NCBI GenBank assembly: GCA_947446595.1 | Contig: CANFGS010000006.1 | Coordinates: 1-64,000, forward strand | Reading direction: 5' to 3' | From: Neisseriaceae bacterium | GTDB taxonomy: Bacteria > Pseudomonadota > Gammaproteobacteria > Burkholderiales > UBA11063 | Length of the DNA stretch: 64,000 nucleotides | Shown: piece after piece, positions 11,580 to 19,713 of the stretch | Layout of the letters: the number at the start of each line of letters is the position of its first letter | Numbering within the stretch: position 1 is the stretch's first letter | Made by a program: the position numbers and the translations under genes | Notes under the pieces: generated by a model | Told to the model about the DNA's origin: nothing | The model's database searches: none | What the model saw: only the letters and a program-made list of their open reading frames with translations

Positions 11580-12500
11580 CTAGATATTTGTTATTAGATC
11601 TTCATAAGTTATGGCAAATACAAACCCATCGCCATTAGCAGTTGTAAGCCATGTAAAAGGAAGATTAGGATATATATATTCTAATTCTTCTTTATTATCT
11701 CCCATCTCTACCACCAAAACACCATTTGGATTTAGGTATTGACATGCATTTTGTAAGATTTTAATAACTAGATCTAGCCCGCCATCACCACCAAATAACG
11801 CATGTTCTGGTTCATGTAAATACTCAGGACTTAGCGTATCCATTCTTAGTTTATCTACATAGGGAGGGTTGGTTAAAATCAAATCAAATTTTTTGTTTTC
11901 TAGATTATTCCAAAGGTCTGACTGTAGTAGTGTTACTCTATCTGCCATATCATAGCGTTCAATATTAATAGCTGCCACATCTAGGGCATCATTATCAATA
12001 TCTACTGCAATTACTTCACTATCATAAAAATAATCTGCAGCAATAACTGCGATAGATCCATTACCAGTACATAGATCTAATACATCATGCACTAATTCAA
12101 CATGCTCTATAAATGGAGTGAGCCCATCATTTAATAAAATCTCGGGGATAAAAGAACGTGGAATAATAACACGCTCATCTACATAAAACGAATACCCTTG
12201 GATAATAGCCTCATTGGTCAAATATGAAGCAGGTATCGCATCAATAGCTCTTTTTTTAAACCTATCAAGGATAAGCGTCGCTTCGCTATCAAGAATAATA
12301 GCATCAAGATATGGCTCTAATACATCAAGTGGGAGATTAAGAGTTGCTAGGATTAAATAGACCACTTCATCATAGACATTGGTAGTACCATGCCCATAAA
12401 AAAGATTATGTTTATTAAATAGACTAATCCCGAAGCGCAAGAAATCGCGCACAGTTTTAAGTTTACTATGAGCTTCTATAAATAAATTATCTTCCTGCAT
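11580..12500 (-). CDS. prmB: Ribosomal protein L3 N5-glutamine methyltransferase
   Basis: Methylates a glutamine side chain of ribosomal protein L3. The 306-aa protein has the Rossmann-fold SAM-binding motif VLDLCTGNGSIAVIAA and the catalytic NPPYVD tetrad region that holds the amide nitrogen. RVIIPRSFIPEIL is the substrate-loop block. Length and the absence of the PrmC-type N-terminus favour PrmB over the release-factor enzyme PrmC. It shares a transcript with trmL. Confidence 0.92.
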   Translation of the reverse strand: MQEDNLFIEAHSKLKTVRDFLRFGISLFNKHNLFYGHGTTNVYDEVVYLILATLNLPLDVLEPYLDAIILDSEATLILDRFKKRAIDAIPASYLTNEAIIQGYSFYVDERVIIPRSFIPEILLNDGLTPFIEHVELVHDVLDLCTGNGSIAVIAADYFYDSEVIAVDIDNDALDVAAINIERYDMADRVTLLQSDLWNNLENKKFDLILTNPPYVDKLRMDTLSPEYLHEPEHALFGGDGGLDLVIKILQNACQYLNPNGVLVVEMGDNKEELEYIYPNLPFTWLTTANGDGFVFAITYEDLITNI

Positions 12501-12546
12501 ATCGTAAACCCCTTCTATTTTTCATCAAATTAGTGCAAGAGCATAG

Positions 12547-12644
12547 ATCCTCGATTCACATTTAGGAAGCAGAATACGTATGTCGAGGATGACGTAAAAC
12601 ATCATCCCAGCACCTTTCTCGTCATCAAAGCAGCAGGCTGGGAT
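12547..12644. repeat. Double stem-loop extragenic element between sucD and prmB
   Basis: Two consecutive inverted repeats: ATCCTCGA (12547-12554) with TCGAGGAT (12583-12590), and ATCCCAGC (12604-12611) with GCTGGGAT (12637-12644). They lie in the 176-base gap between the sucD stop and the prmB start and lack a T-tract. This looks like a REP-type intergenic element rather than a terminator; copies elsewhere in the genome would confirm it. Confidence 0.6.
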
Positions 12645-12676
12645 CCATGCCCTAAATGCCTAAAGTGTAGACAACA

Positions 12677-13561
12677 CTATATCATCTTCTTTTTCTTAAG
12701 CAGATCATACATCGTACTTCCTAACTCCGCCGGTGATCTAGTATAAGCAATTCCAGCTTTTTCAAATGCTGCAAATTTCTCTTCAGCAGTTCCTTTACCA
12801 CCAGAAATAATAGCTCCCGCATGTCCCATGCGTTTACCTTTAGGCGCGGTAACTCCAGCGATATATCCTACAACTGGCTTAGTTACATTAGATTTCACAT
12901 ATTCTGCTGCTTCTTCTTCAGCACTTCCACCAATCTCACCGATCATAATAATTGCTTCAGTTTGTGGGTCATTTTGGAATAATTCAAGAGCATCAATATG
13001 AGATGTTCCAGGAATTGGATCGCCACCAATACCGATACAAGTAGATTGACCAAGACCAAGTTTAGTAGTTTGAGCAACTGCTTCATAAGTAAGAGTCCCT
13101 GAACGAGACACAATACCGATTTTACCTTTTAGATGAATATGTCCTGGCATAATACCAATCTTACATTCACCAGGCGTGATAATCCCTGGACAGTTTGGTC
13201 CAATTAGACGACTACCTGAGCTTTCAACATAACGTTTTACTTGAAGCATATCAAGAGTTGGCACACCTTCGGTAATACATACAATTAATTTTACCCCAGC
13301 ATCAACCGCTTCAACTATAGAGTCAAGCACAAAAGGAGCTGGAACATAGATTACTGATGCATCAGCATTAGTCTCATCAACAGCTTCTCTCATAGTATTA
13401 AATACTGGCAATTCAAGATGAACCGTGCCACCTTTACCAGGAGTAACTCCACCTACAACTTTTGTACCATAAGTTAATGCTTGTTCTGAATGAAACGTAC
13501 CATTTTTTCCGGTAAAACCTTGAACCAACACTCGTGTATCTTTATTTACTAAAACACTCAT
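12677..13561 (-). CDS. sucD: Succinyl-CoA synthetase subunit alpha
   Basis: TCA-cycle enzyme subunit that binds CoA and carries the phosphohistidine intermediate. The 294-aa protein starts [21 protein letters not shown] with the CoA-binding Rossmann fold. [19 protein letters not shown] and [17 protein letters not shown] are the family blocks, the latter with the active His. It follows sucC by 47 bases. Confidence 0.97.
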   Translation of the reverse strand: MSVLVNKDTRVLVQGFTGKNGTFHSEQALTYGTKVVGGVTPGKGGTVHLELPVFNTMREAVDETNADASVIYVPAPFVLDSIVEAVDAGVKLIVCITEGVPTLDMLQVKRYVESSGSRLIGPNCPGIITPGECKIGIMPGHIHLKGKIGIVSRSGTLTYEAVAQTTKLGLGQSTCIGIGGDPIPGTSHIDALELFQNDPQTEAIIMIGEIGGSAEEEAAEYVKSNVTKPVVGYIAGVTAPKGKRMGHAGAIISGGKGTAEEKFAAFEKAGIAYTRSPAELGSTMYDLLKKKKMI

Positions 13562-13608
13562 TATTTTTTAGCTCCAATAACTATTTATAAAATTTTATAT
13601 AATCTAAA

Positions 13609-14784
13609 TTAACTAACTATTTCTTTTAATGTACCAACTACTTTTTTCGCTGCATCAGCTAGGCCATCCGCAGGTATAAGATCAAGTCCAGATTCGCTAA
13701 GAAGTTTAGCCCCTACTTCAGCATTATTACCTTCTAGACGCACAACTACTGGCACTGATACATGAACTTCTTTTACCGCAGCAATAATAGCTTCAGCAAT
13801 CATATCGCAACGAACAATTCCACCAAATATGTTAATTAAAACGGCTTTTACGCTTTCATCCGCTAGGATAAGCTTAAACGCTTCAATTACACGAGCTTTA
13901 GTAGCACCACCACCAACATCAAGGAAGTTAGCAGGTTGTCCACCGTAGAGCTTGATGATATCCATAGTTGCCATAGCAAGACCAGCACCATTAACCATAC
14001 AGCCAATATTACCTTCAAGAGCAACATAGTTTAATTCAAATTCTGACGCTTTTAATTCACGTTCATTTTCTTGTGATTTGTCACGTATTGCTAATAAATC
14101 AGGATGGCGATACAGAGCATTTGAGTCAAGAGCAACTTTCGCATCCACGCATACTAGATCTCCGTTTTCACGAATAGCTAGTGGATTGATTTCAAATAGT
14201 GCAAAATCATTTTCAACAAATGCTTTGTAGCTACCTAACATTAATTTAGTAAATTGGCCAATTTGATCAGGTGTTAAACCAAGTTTGAACCCAACTTCAC
14301 GGGCTTGGAATGGTTGCAACCCTACTAGTGGATCAACAACTACTTTAAAAATCTTCTCAGGTGTTTCCTCAGCTACTTTTTCAATCTCAACTCCACCTTC
14401 AGTTGACGCCATAAAAGTAATACGGCGACTAGAACGATCTACAACAGCACCAAGATACAATTCACGTTGCATAGGATATAAGTCTTCACTTACGTATACA
14501 GAATTAACTGGTTGCCCATGGGCATCAGTTTGATAAGTAACTAAGCGTGTACCGATAAGGCTTTTAGTTACAGCCATAGCTTCATCTTTGGATTTTACTA
14601 CTTTAACACCACCAGCTTTACCTCTACCACCGGCATGAACTTGTGCTTTAACTACAGCAAATTTGCCACCTAGTTTATCAAATGCAGCACCTGCTTCAGC
14701 TTCATTTGTTGCAAGTATACCAGTTTGAACGCGTAAACCATATTTCGCCAATAATTCTTTGGCTTGGTACTCATGTAAATTCAT
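13609..14784 (-). CDS. sucC: Succinyl-CoA synthetase subunit beta
   Basis: ATP-grasp subunit that binds the nucleotide and, with SucD, interconverts succinyl-CoA and succinate plus CoA. I start at ATG 14784 ([12 protein letters not shown], 391 aa), where the family starts; an ATG three codons upstream overlaps the AGGA ribosome binding site. Visible blocks include [36 protein letters not shown] (ATP-grasp metal site) and [10 protein letters not shown]. No other TCA gene is adjacent. Confidence 0.97.
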   Translation of the reverse strand: MNLHEYQAKELLAKYGLRVQTGILATNEAEAGAAFDKLGGKFAVVKAQVHAGGRGKAGGVKVVKSKDEAMAVTKSLIGTRLVTYQTDAHGQPVNSVYVSEDLYPMQRELYLGAVVDRSSRRITFMASTEGGVEIEKVAEETPEKIFKVVVDPLVGLQPFQAREVGFKLGLTPDQIGQFTKLMLGSYKAFVENDFALFEINPLAIRENGDLVCVDAKVALDSNALYRHPDLLAIRDKSQENERELKASEFELNYVALEGNIGCMVNGAGLAMATMDIIKLYGGQPANFLDVGGGATKARVIEAFKLILADESVKAVLINIFGGIVRCDMIAEAIIAAVKEVHVSVPVVVRLEGNNAEVGAKLLSESGLDLIPADGLADAAKKVVGTLKEIVS

Positions 14785-14876
14785 TAATTTCATTCCTAAA
14801 AAACTTCAGTGTCCGTAATTTTAACATAGAGTGAGTGTCTCGCTGTTATGATTATCTATAATATTTAAAAATTTTA

Positions 14877-14905
14877 TTGCAATTTTTCTGATTTTACGAT
14901 AGAAT
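14877..14905 (+). promoter_or_regulatory. Promoter of the tRNA-Ser gene
   Basis: TTGCAA (14877-14882), a 17-base spacer and TAGAAT (14900-14905), 16 bases before the mature tRNA-Ser 5' end. Spacing and distance fit a stable-RNA promoter. Confidence 0.7.
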
Positions 14906-14921
14906 TACGGTCTTTGGTAAT

Positions 14922-15011
14922 GGAAGCTTGGCAGAGCGGTTGAATGCAACAGTCTTGAAAACTGTCGAGGGTGCGAGCCCTCCGTGAGTTCGAATCTCAC
15001 AGCTTCCGCCA
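14922..15011 (+). tRNA. tRNA-Ser(UGA)
   Basis: A 90-base class II tRNA. Acceptor arms GGAAGCT and AGCTTCC pair perfectly, discriminator G, encoded CCA. Anticodon TGA lies in the loop of CAGTCTTGAAAACTG. A long variable arm (GAGGGTGCGAGCCCTC) and TTCGAATC in the T-loop are typical of tRNA-Ser. Confidence 0.97.
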
Positions 15012-15018
15012 ATTATAT

Positions 15019-15048
15019 TTGACAACGCACGTCCTGTTGTGACATAAT
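15019..15048 (+). promoter_or_regulatory. Promoter of the tRNA-fMet gene
   Basis: Consensus TTGACA (15019-15024), an 18-base spacer and CATAAT (15043-15048), 15 bases before the tRNA. So the tRNA used as attachment site keeps its own promoter after integration. Confidence 0.65.
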
Positions 15049-15063
15049 CATTACCTTATCAGT

Positions 15064-15140
<77 letters not shown>

Positions 15141-15266
15141 TTTTATATTCAAGAAAAAATCACCAAAAGCTCAATAAAATCAAGGCTTACAGCCTAGTTT
15201 AGTATTTGTTTTGGCTTACCTAAAATACCCCTAAATATGCGCCAAAATGCGTAAAATTCCGTCCGC

Positions 15267-15288
15267 TTTGCCCCAAATTTGCCCCAAA
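15267..15288 (+). repeat. Integrase arm-type repeats beside attL
   Basis: Two tandem perfect copies of the 11-bp unit TTTGCCCCAAA, one helical turn apart, between attL and the integrase stop. A similar pair sits beside attR at 62871 and an inverted pair at 27663. The position fits arm-binding sites for the N-terminal domain of the integrase. The remainder of 15141-15337 holds no gene. Confidence 0.7.
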
Positions 15289-15337
15289 ATTTAAGATAGT
15301 AGAAGCTGCATTATGAAGCCGTATGCGATTTATCATG

Positions 15338-16495
15338 CTAGTATTTTCCCACAAAATTATAACCTTTGTCTTCGGTTTTAGGTATCCATCTACCATATTT
15401 TTTAAATATCATCTCAACATCAACGTGTCCCATCTGAGTTGCTACCCACCAAGCATTCTCGCCATTAGATAATAATGTTGAGGCGAAAGTATGGCGCATC
15501 TGATAACAGTTCCGATATTTCACTTTTGTAGTGGCAAGTAAATACCGCCAATGTTCTGCAACCTTTTTACTACTAGACCATGCAATGGCAGTATTGGGAT
15601 TATGGAATACATAGTCACTATCTTTAGTGTAATTGAGTTGACAAGTAAGTGCTTCAAATGCCTTTGGCAACAGTATTATTTGCCTAGTGCCAGATTTAGT
15701 TTTAGTGCCTTTTTCAACGTTGCAAACCTTAGCTCGGCAAATATTGGCAAATCCATTTTTAAAATCAATGTCAGCCCATTTAAGCGCAATTAATTCGCTA
15801 ATCCTAAGCCCTGACCAGAAACCAAACTGTACAAGATTTTTAATTTGCCCGTGTGCAGCATCAATAATAGTTTGTTTTTCTATTTCATTAAATGGCTCAG
15901 CGTTAAAATCTGATTTTACTGATGCCACTTGAATTAATTTGCTTAATGCAATCTGTTCAATTGGATTATCTTTTAATAATCCGTCATTAATTGCATCAGC
16001 AAATAAATTACGTAATGGGGTTAAATAATTCCGAATTGTTTTAGGTGTGGCTTCTAAATTAGATATCCACTCTCTAATTATGGGAGCAGTAATGTCATTA
16101 ATATTGTACTTACCAAAATTAGGAATCAGTTGCCCTTTAATTACTTTGCGATAACCGTCAAATGTTGATGGTGACATATAACCATTTTCTACCATCCTAG
16201 CATAATTAGCCAATTGTTGCTCTAAAAGTTCTTGGCAATAATAAACCTTAATCTCCTGAATTATTCCAAGCCGTTTGGCTAATTTGGATTCAGGGAAGTA
16301 CTCGTTGTAATTAAAATCATTACGGGCAATTTTATTTAATATTTCAGCACGTAAATTAGTACAATACTTGATATTAGCTTTTGTTGGCGCAAGTTTTAGT
16401 GTTTCTCTACATCTAGTACCTTTGTACATAAATACTATTCTTAGAGTTTCACCCCTTACTTCAACACCCTGCGGTGTTATGATAGTTCGATCCAT
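15338..16495 (-). CDS. int: Tyrosine-type phage integrase
   Basis: Site-specific recombinase that inserts and excises the prophage at tRNA-fMet. The 385-aa protein has an N-terminal arm-binding domain of the DUF3596 type (GVEVRGETLRIVFMYKG, CRETLKLAPTKANIKY), a SAM-like core-binding domain (about 90-190), and the catalytic domain with Arg in GLRISELIALKW, Lys in TKSGTRQI, RHTFAS, GH in QMGHVDVE, and the nucleophile Tyr in FKKYGRW. It is the last gene of the leftward operon, overlapping xis by 19 bases, with its stop near the arm sites and attL. Confidence 0.95.
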   Translation of the reverse strand: MDRTIITPQGVEVRGETLRIVFMYKGTRCRETLKLAPTKANIKYCTNLRAEILNKIARNDFNYNEYFPESKLAKRLGIIQEIKVYYCQELLEQQLANYARMVENGYMSPSTFDGYRKVIKGQLIPNFGKYNINDITAPIIREWISNLEATPKTIRNYLTPLRNLFADAINDGLLKDNPIEQIALSKLIQVASVKSDFNAEPFNEIEKQTIIDAAHGQIKNLVQFGFWSGLRISELIALKWADIDFKNGFANICRAKVCNVEKGTKTKSGTRQIILLPKAFEALTCQLNYTKDSDYVFHNPNTAIAWSSSKKVAEHWRYLLATTKVKYRNCYQMRHTFASTLLSNGENAWWVATQMGHVDVEMIFKKYGRWIPKTEDKGYNFVGKY

Positions 16496-16671
16496 TTTTG
16501 ATATTCCTCAATATTTACATATAACATGCCATCTTTGGCAGTTTTAACAATTTGTTCGCCCCATTTGCCTTCATGGCGTTTTTTGCGAACAGCCATTTCT
16601 GTTATGCCAGTTAACTGACTAAATTGTTTGAGTTTTACCCATTTAATCGCTGGTATTGCTTTAAGTTCCAT
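16477..16671 (-). CDS. xis: Phage excisionase (Xis)
   Basis: A small directionality factor that steers the integrase towards excision. From ATG 16671 (preceded by GAGGTG) it is 64 aa. The order Trp-Val-Lys, the helix-turn-helix LKQFSQLTGITEMAVRKKRHEGKWG and the wing ending in EEYQKWIE match small winged-helix excisionases such as those of P22-like phages. It is directly upstream of int. An upstream start at 16719 would add 16 residues that do not look like the family. Confidence 0.75.
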   Translation of the reverse strand: MELKAIPAIKWVKLKQFSQLTGITEMAVRKKRHEGKWGEQIVKTAKDGMLYVNIEEYQKWIELS

Positions 16672-16679
16672 ATTACACC

Positions 16680-16868
16680 TCATAAAATAATGCCTTTTTG
16701 CAGTTGTTTTTGTTTCCAAGCCTCAACCTCACCCTTGCTCCATAAGAAATAACCATGTTTATCCACATATGGAGTTAGGAATTTACCTAAGGACATCCAG
16801 CGGTAAATTGTATTTCTGGTTTTAATATTGAGGATTTTCATAACTTCAAAAGTTCCAATATAGTCCAT
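16680..16868 (-). CDS. AlpA/MerR-type helix-turn-helix protein
   Basis: 62 aa, one winged-helix DNA-binding domain: FEVMKILNIKTRNTIYRWMSLGKFLTPY, then a wing and a helix (WSKGEVEAWKQKQ). AlpA-like proteins act as regulators or excisionase partners in prophages and islands. GGGG lies 9 bases before the ATG. It lies 8 bases upstream of xis in the leftward operon, so a role in excision or its control is likely. Having two such proteins side by side means the division of labour is uncertain. Confidence 0.65.
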   Translation of the reverse strand: MDYIGTFEVMKILNIKTRNTIYRWMSLGKFLTPYVDKHGYFLWSKGEVEAWKQKQLQKGIIL

Positions 16869-16874
16869 AACAAT

Positions 16875-17078
16875 TTACCCCACAATGTAATATTCGACAA
16901 ACCATGTGCCAGTTTTAGGGTTACGTTTGCGTTCTGCAGCAATGTTCATGCCACGCCTGCGTAACTCATAAATATGCGCCCCAAGCCTAGTAATGCGAAA
17001 CTTCTGTATCGCTTCCCATGTACTAATCTTTTTGTGCATGAGTAAAAACTCTTTGATTTGCTCACGTTGTGCTAACAT
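16875..17078 (-). CDS. Small winged-helix phage protein
   Basis: 67 aa from ATG 17078. It has a helix-turn-helix of the kind found in many phage early proteins: IKEFLLMHKKISTWEAIQKF, then RITRLGAHIYELRRRGMNIAAERK and a beta wing. A TTG ten codons upstream is a weaker start. It belongs to the leftward early operon. The family is common and mostly of unknown role; DNA binding is the inference. Confidence 0.6.
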   Translation of the reverse strand: MLAQREQIKEFLLMHKKISTWEAIQKFRITRLGAHIYELRRRGMNIAAERKRNPKTGTWFVEYYIVG

Positions 17079-17157
17079 AATAACCAACCTTTCCTGTAGA
17101 AAATCCAATACACAGATACTAGTATCGCAGGCTGTGATTGGATGTTACCGTACACTT

Positions 17158-17451
17158 TCATAATAAAGCCATGTAAATAGCATTGCGAGTAACCATAAAA
17201 TTAGCCTTAGTGCCTGCAACCACATTTTTTATGGCTAAACTTACTACCCGATCCACTTGTTTATTGCTTAAGCTAACCCTTGATACCACCAAAAAATGCA
17301 ATTGTTCCCGTCCAAACATAGTAAAAGTGTCCCCATTACTACTTATTTTGTGGTTATTCATAAGGTGGTAGCTTATGTGATTGGCTAAATAATCTACTGC
17401 ATGAGCCATGTCATTGTATTTTTTAAAGAATTGCTTAATTTGCTTTAGCAT
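17158..17451 (-). CDS. Hypothetical early phage protein
   Basis: 97 aa, no family recognised. Overlaps the end of recT by 17 bases, so it is probably coupled to it. The middle is predicted alpha/beta (LHFLVVSRVSLS), with no membrane segment or cysteine cluster. Its place between recT and the small DNA-binding proteins suggests a recombination or early function. Confidence 0.5.
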   Translation of the reverse strand: MLKQIKQFFKKYNDMAHAVDYLANHISYHLMNNHKISSNGDTFTMFGREQLHFLVVSRVSLSNKQVDRVVSLAIKNVVAGTKANFMVTRNAIYMALL

Positions 17452-18346
17452 GGCTCATTCCTTTATAAAACTTGTCGGCTTTTTTTGCTATTTCAGGTGA
17501 TACCACCACATCATTATTGACTTCATCTGTAGTATTTTCAGTTTTAGGTTCATCAGCATGTTCAATATCAGCAGATTCCACCTCAACTGCATCGCTAATA
17601 TCAATAACTTGCTTATTTATGGTATCAACAGCAGTATTAACTGGTTTGGGTTTATTATCAAACTCAAACATCTCATCATCACGATGTATGACTTGCTCCA
17701 AATCGGTACTCATTGGTAGACGCTTGGATATTCGGCGAATAACAGTCTTTTTAGCCATTTCTGCCCAATGTTCCTTCCATGCCTGACCATCTTTGGATTT
17801 GCTAATGCTACGAATTCTCTCAATATCGGTAACACTCATAACTTCACGGTAAATGGCATTATCTTTGGTTTTAACTATCGCATAAGCACATATTGGTTTG
17901 CCACGTTCCCCGACAGTTGGTTTATGGGTAATATGCTCATAATCACCCAAGCAATAATCAAACTCGTCTTTATCATAAACCACATGTGCCGAAATGCTGG
18001 CAAGTTCACCGCTATTACGTACTTTTTTAAGTACACCACCCACCATTGGCATATACTGCACGAACTTTTTATATGAACCATCTTTTTGCTTGGTATTGTA
18101 GATAACCAGTGCCGCTTCCCGTCCATCAGGTAATAATCCATCCTGCGCAGTTTTAAAGCAGCTCATGAATAAACTAGCCCGATCAGCAGCCAATAATTCT
18201 GGGGTTTGAATTGCAGCAGTTTTTACAATTCGGGCAAATCGCTCAAAGCTACAATTACTGGGTAATACCGCCTGAAACTCAGCTTTACGCTCAGCGAACT
18301 GGATATCAAGTAGTTGCAGTGGGTTTTGCGTTGGTTGTTGTGTCAT
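17435..18346 (-). CDS. recT: RecT-family single-strand annealing protein
   Basis: Anneals complementary single strands in phage recombination, working with the partner exonuclease. 303 aa. The conserved core runs from LFMSCFKTAQDGLLPDGREAALV through VQYMPMVGGVLKKVRNSG to AKKTVIRRISKRLP, the standard RecT blocks. The C-terminal about 80 residues are acidic and disordered. GAGGAG precedes the ATG, and its start overlaps the exonuclease stop as ATGA. Confidence 0.95.
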   Translation of the reverse strand: MTQQPTQNPLQLLDIQFAERKAEFQAVLPSNCSFERFARIVKTAAIQTPELLAADRASLFMSCFKTAQDGLLPDGREAALVIYNTKQKDGSYKKFVQYMPMVGGVLKKVRNSGELASISAHVVYDKDEFDYCLGDYEHITHKPTVGERGKPICAYAIVKTKDNAIYREVMSVTDIERIRSISKSKDGQAWKEHWAEMAKKTVIRRISKRLPMSTDLEQVIHRDDEMFEFDNKPKPVNTAVDTINKQVIDISDAVEVESADIEHADEPKTENTTDEVNNDVVVSPEIAKKADKFYKGMSHAKAN

Positions 18347-19173
18347 AATGATTGCTCCTCAAAGTTAAATTTATTCATTGCCCAATTGGGTAAACCGATG
18401 GTTTGTACCTTGTCTTCATAGCCATGCCATTTGCCTGAACTCATACAGTAGTTGTACAAATTTAATAATCTGCGATTTTCTTTTAAGCCAATATCAAGCA
18501 TTACTTCATCTCCAGCTAAAAAGCTACATTCAAATGGTGCTACCTTTTCAACAGGTATAAATATGAATGCTGGATAATCTGGGGTTTGGTATATAGTTTT
18601 AACCGCATTACAGTAAAATGCCAGTTGATTGTAGTAGCCAAAAGTGTATATAGATTTAGCAAAGTCGTTAGGCTCGGCGTTAACAGTAGTTTTTAAATCA
18701 ATAATTAGCCCACTAGGAAACTGATCGCAAGGTTCAATCAAGTAGTCAAGTTTTCCTTTACAGCTGATACCAGTATCTGCATCAATCCAGTACAATTCAT
18801 GCTCAGGCAAGCCATTATTAAGTAATATTCGAGAGGTTTTCTTATTCAATACTGCATCACGAATACGTTTAACTGCCACCATGTCATCGGTAGAAATAAT
18901 GGTCTTACCAGCACTATTAGCTACAAATTCAGCAAATGCCAACTTGCCATCTTTAGTGCGTTTATCAACATTTGGCTCAACCACGTAGTCACTAATGAAT
19001 AATTGGTGCTCAAATAAGCAGGTATGCACTGCTTTACCAAAACGCATAGCCTCAGTTTCAGCATCAGGTACACGATCTAATGCTAAATGTTTTGTCCAAA
19101 AGTGTTTAGGTGAGCGTTTTAAATCTTTCAGTTTACTTTGAGATATTGCTGGGTTATCGTAGTAGTTAATCAT
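18343..19173 (-). CDS. PD-(D/E)XK exonuclease, RecE/YqaJ-like
   Basis: Degrades one strand of duplex ends to supply the substrate for RecT. From ATG 19173 it is 276 aa; the start is fixed by GGAGG four bases upstream and ATGA overlap with the preceding gene. The N-terminus YYDNPAISQSKLKDLKRSP and the sequence GLIIDLKTTVNAEP (the D...D-x-K of the nuclease core), then FGYYNQLAFYCNAV, are as in the exodeoxyribonuclease VIII-like domain (DUF3799). Confidence 0.9.
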   Translation of the reverse strand: MINYYDNPAISQSKLKDLKRSPKHFWTKHLALDRVPDAETEAMRFGKAVHTCLFEHQLFISDYVVEPNVDKRTKDGKLAFAEFVANSAGKTIISTDDMVAVKRIRDAVLNKKTSRILLNNGLPEHELYWIDADTGISCKGKLDYLIEPCDQFPSGLIIDLKTTVNAEPNDFAKSIYTFGYYNQLAFYCNAVKTIYQTPDYPAFIFIPVEKVAPFECSFLAGDEVMLDIGLKENRRLLNLYNYCMSSGKWHGYEDKVQTIGLPNWAMNKFNFEEQSL

Positions 19174-19370
19174 AGTACCTCCAATATATATAACTGGCAT
19201 TTTTTGCAAATAGTTTGATTATTGAATGGTTTAAATAATGCACCACACTTTGTGCATGTAATACAATCACAATTGCTAATTGACTTACTACATGGGCAAA
19301 CAGTTGTAAGTATGGCATTATGAGTAATCGCATGTTTGTGCACATTTTTTTCTAATATAACTTCATTCAT
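19170..19370 (-). CDS. Small cysteine-rich (zinc-ribbon-like) protein
   Basis: 66 aa with about nine cysteines: a CPC...CDC cluster followed by CTKCGALF and ICKKCQL, the latter two forming a plausible zinc ribbon. First gene of the leftward operon, about 106 bases after the likely pL start. Ends in ATGA overlap with the exonuclease. No family recognised; a regulator or recombination accessory protein is possible. Confidence 0.55.
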   Translation of the reverse strand: MNEVILEKNVHKHAITHNAILTTVCPCSKSISNCDCITCTKCGALFKPFNNQTICKKCQLYILEVL

Positions 19371-19482
19371 TCTCTCGCCTTTATTTTTACAATAATGTAA
19401 TTAGAACCCTAATTTGTGCTAAAATTACGTTGTTTATAGGTATAGAGCAGCTTATGTTAGAGTTGAGTAGTTCATGACGGCA

Positions 19483-19535
19483 TTATCTCATAATGAGAGA
19501 TAATATGCAAGTATATTTTATTCTTTTTGAGAGAT
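19483..19535 (-). promoter_or_regulatory. Leftward early promoter pL with repressor operators
   Basis: On the minus strand, TTGCAT (19510-19505), a 16-base spacer and GATAAT (19488-19483). The 13-bp palindrome TCTCATAATGAGA at 19486-19498 overlaps the -10 and spacer. A second site with a perfect right half, TTTTTGAGAGA, ends at 19535 just upstream of the -35. The same sequence family recurs at pR (28563), so both promoters are probably controlled by the S24 repressor. The rest of 19371-19557 is leader DNA without a gene. Confidence 0.7.
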
Positions 19536-19557
19536 TTAATTTAAATTGGTTGATTGA

Positions 19558-19683
19558 AATCAAAAATATCCCATACAAAACGTTTATCGTTTAGGGTTTC
19601 TTAAAAATTTTATAACTAATCCAAATATACAGGTTGGTGACTTCACCTACTACGACGCCCCAGATGGAATGAATGATTTTTAA
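19558..19683 (+). pseudogene. Remnant of a CatB/Vat-type xenobiotic acetyltransferase
   Basis: A 41-codon open stretch without a start reads ...KYPIQNVYRLGFL then KNFITNPNIQVGDFTYYDAP. This is the N-terminal signature of hexapeptide-repeat acetyltransferases of the CatB/Vat type (typically ITNPNIIVGDYTYYDD). It stops at a run of T; the next frame continues with NNTILSIGK, which again resembles the family for a few residues, so a frameshift plus a large deletion fits. The catalytic His and the coil repeats are gone. Confidence 0.6.
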
Positions 19684-19713
19684 AAATAATACTATCTTGT
19701 CAATAGGAAAACG

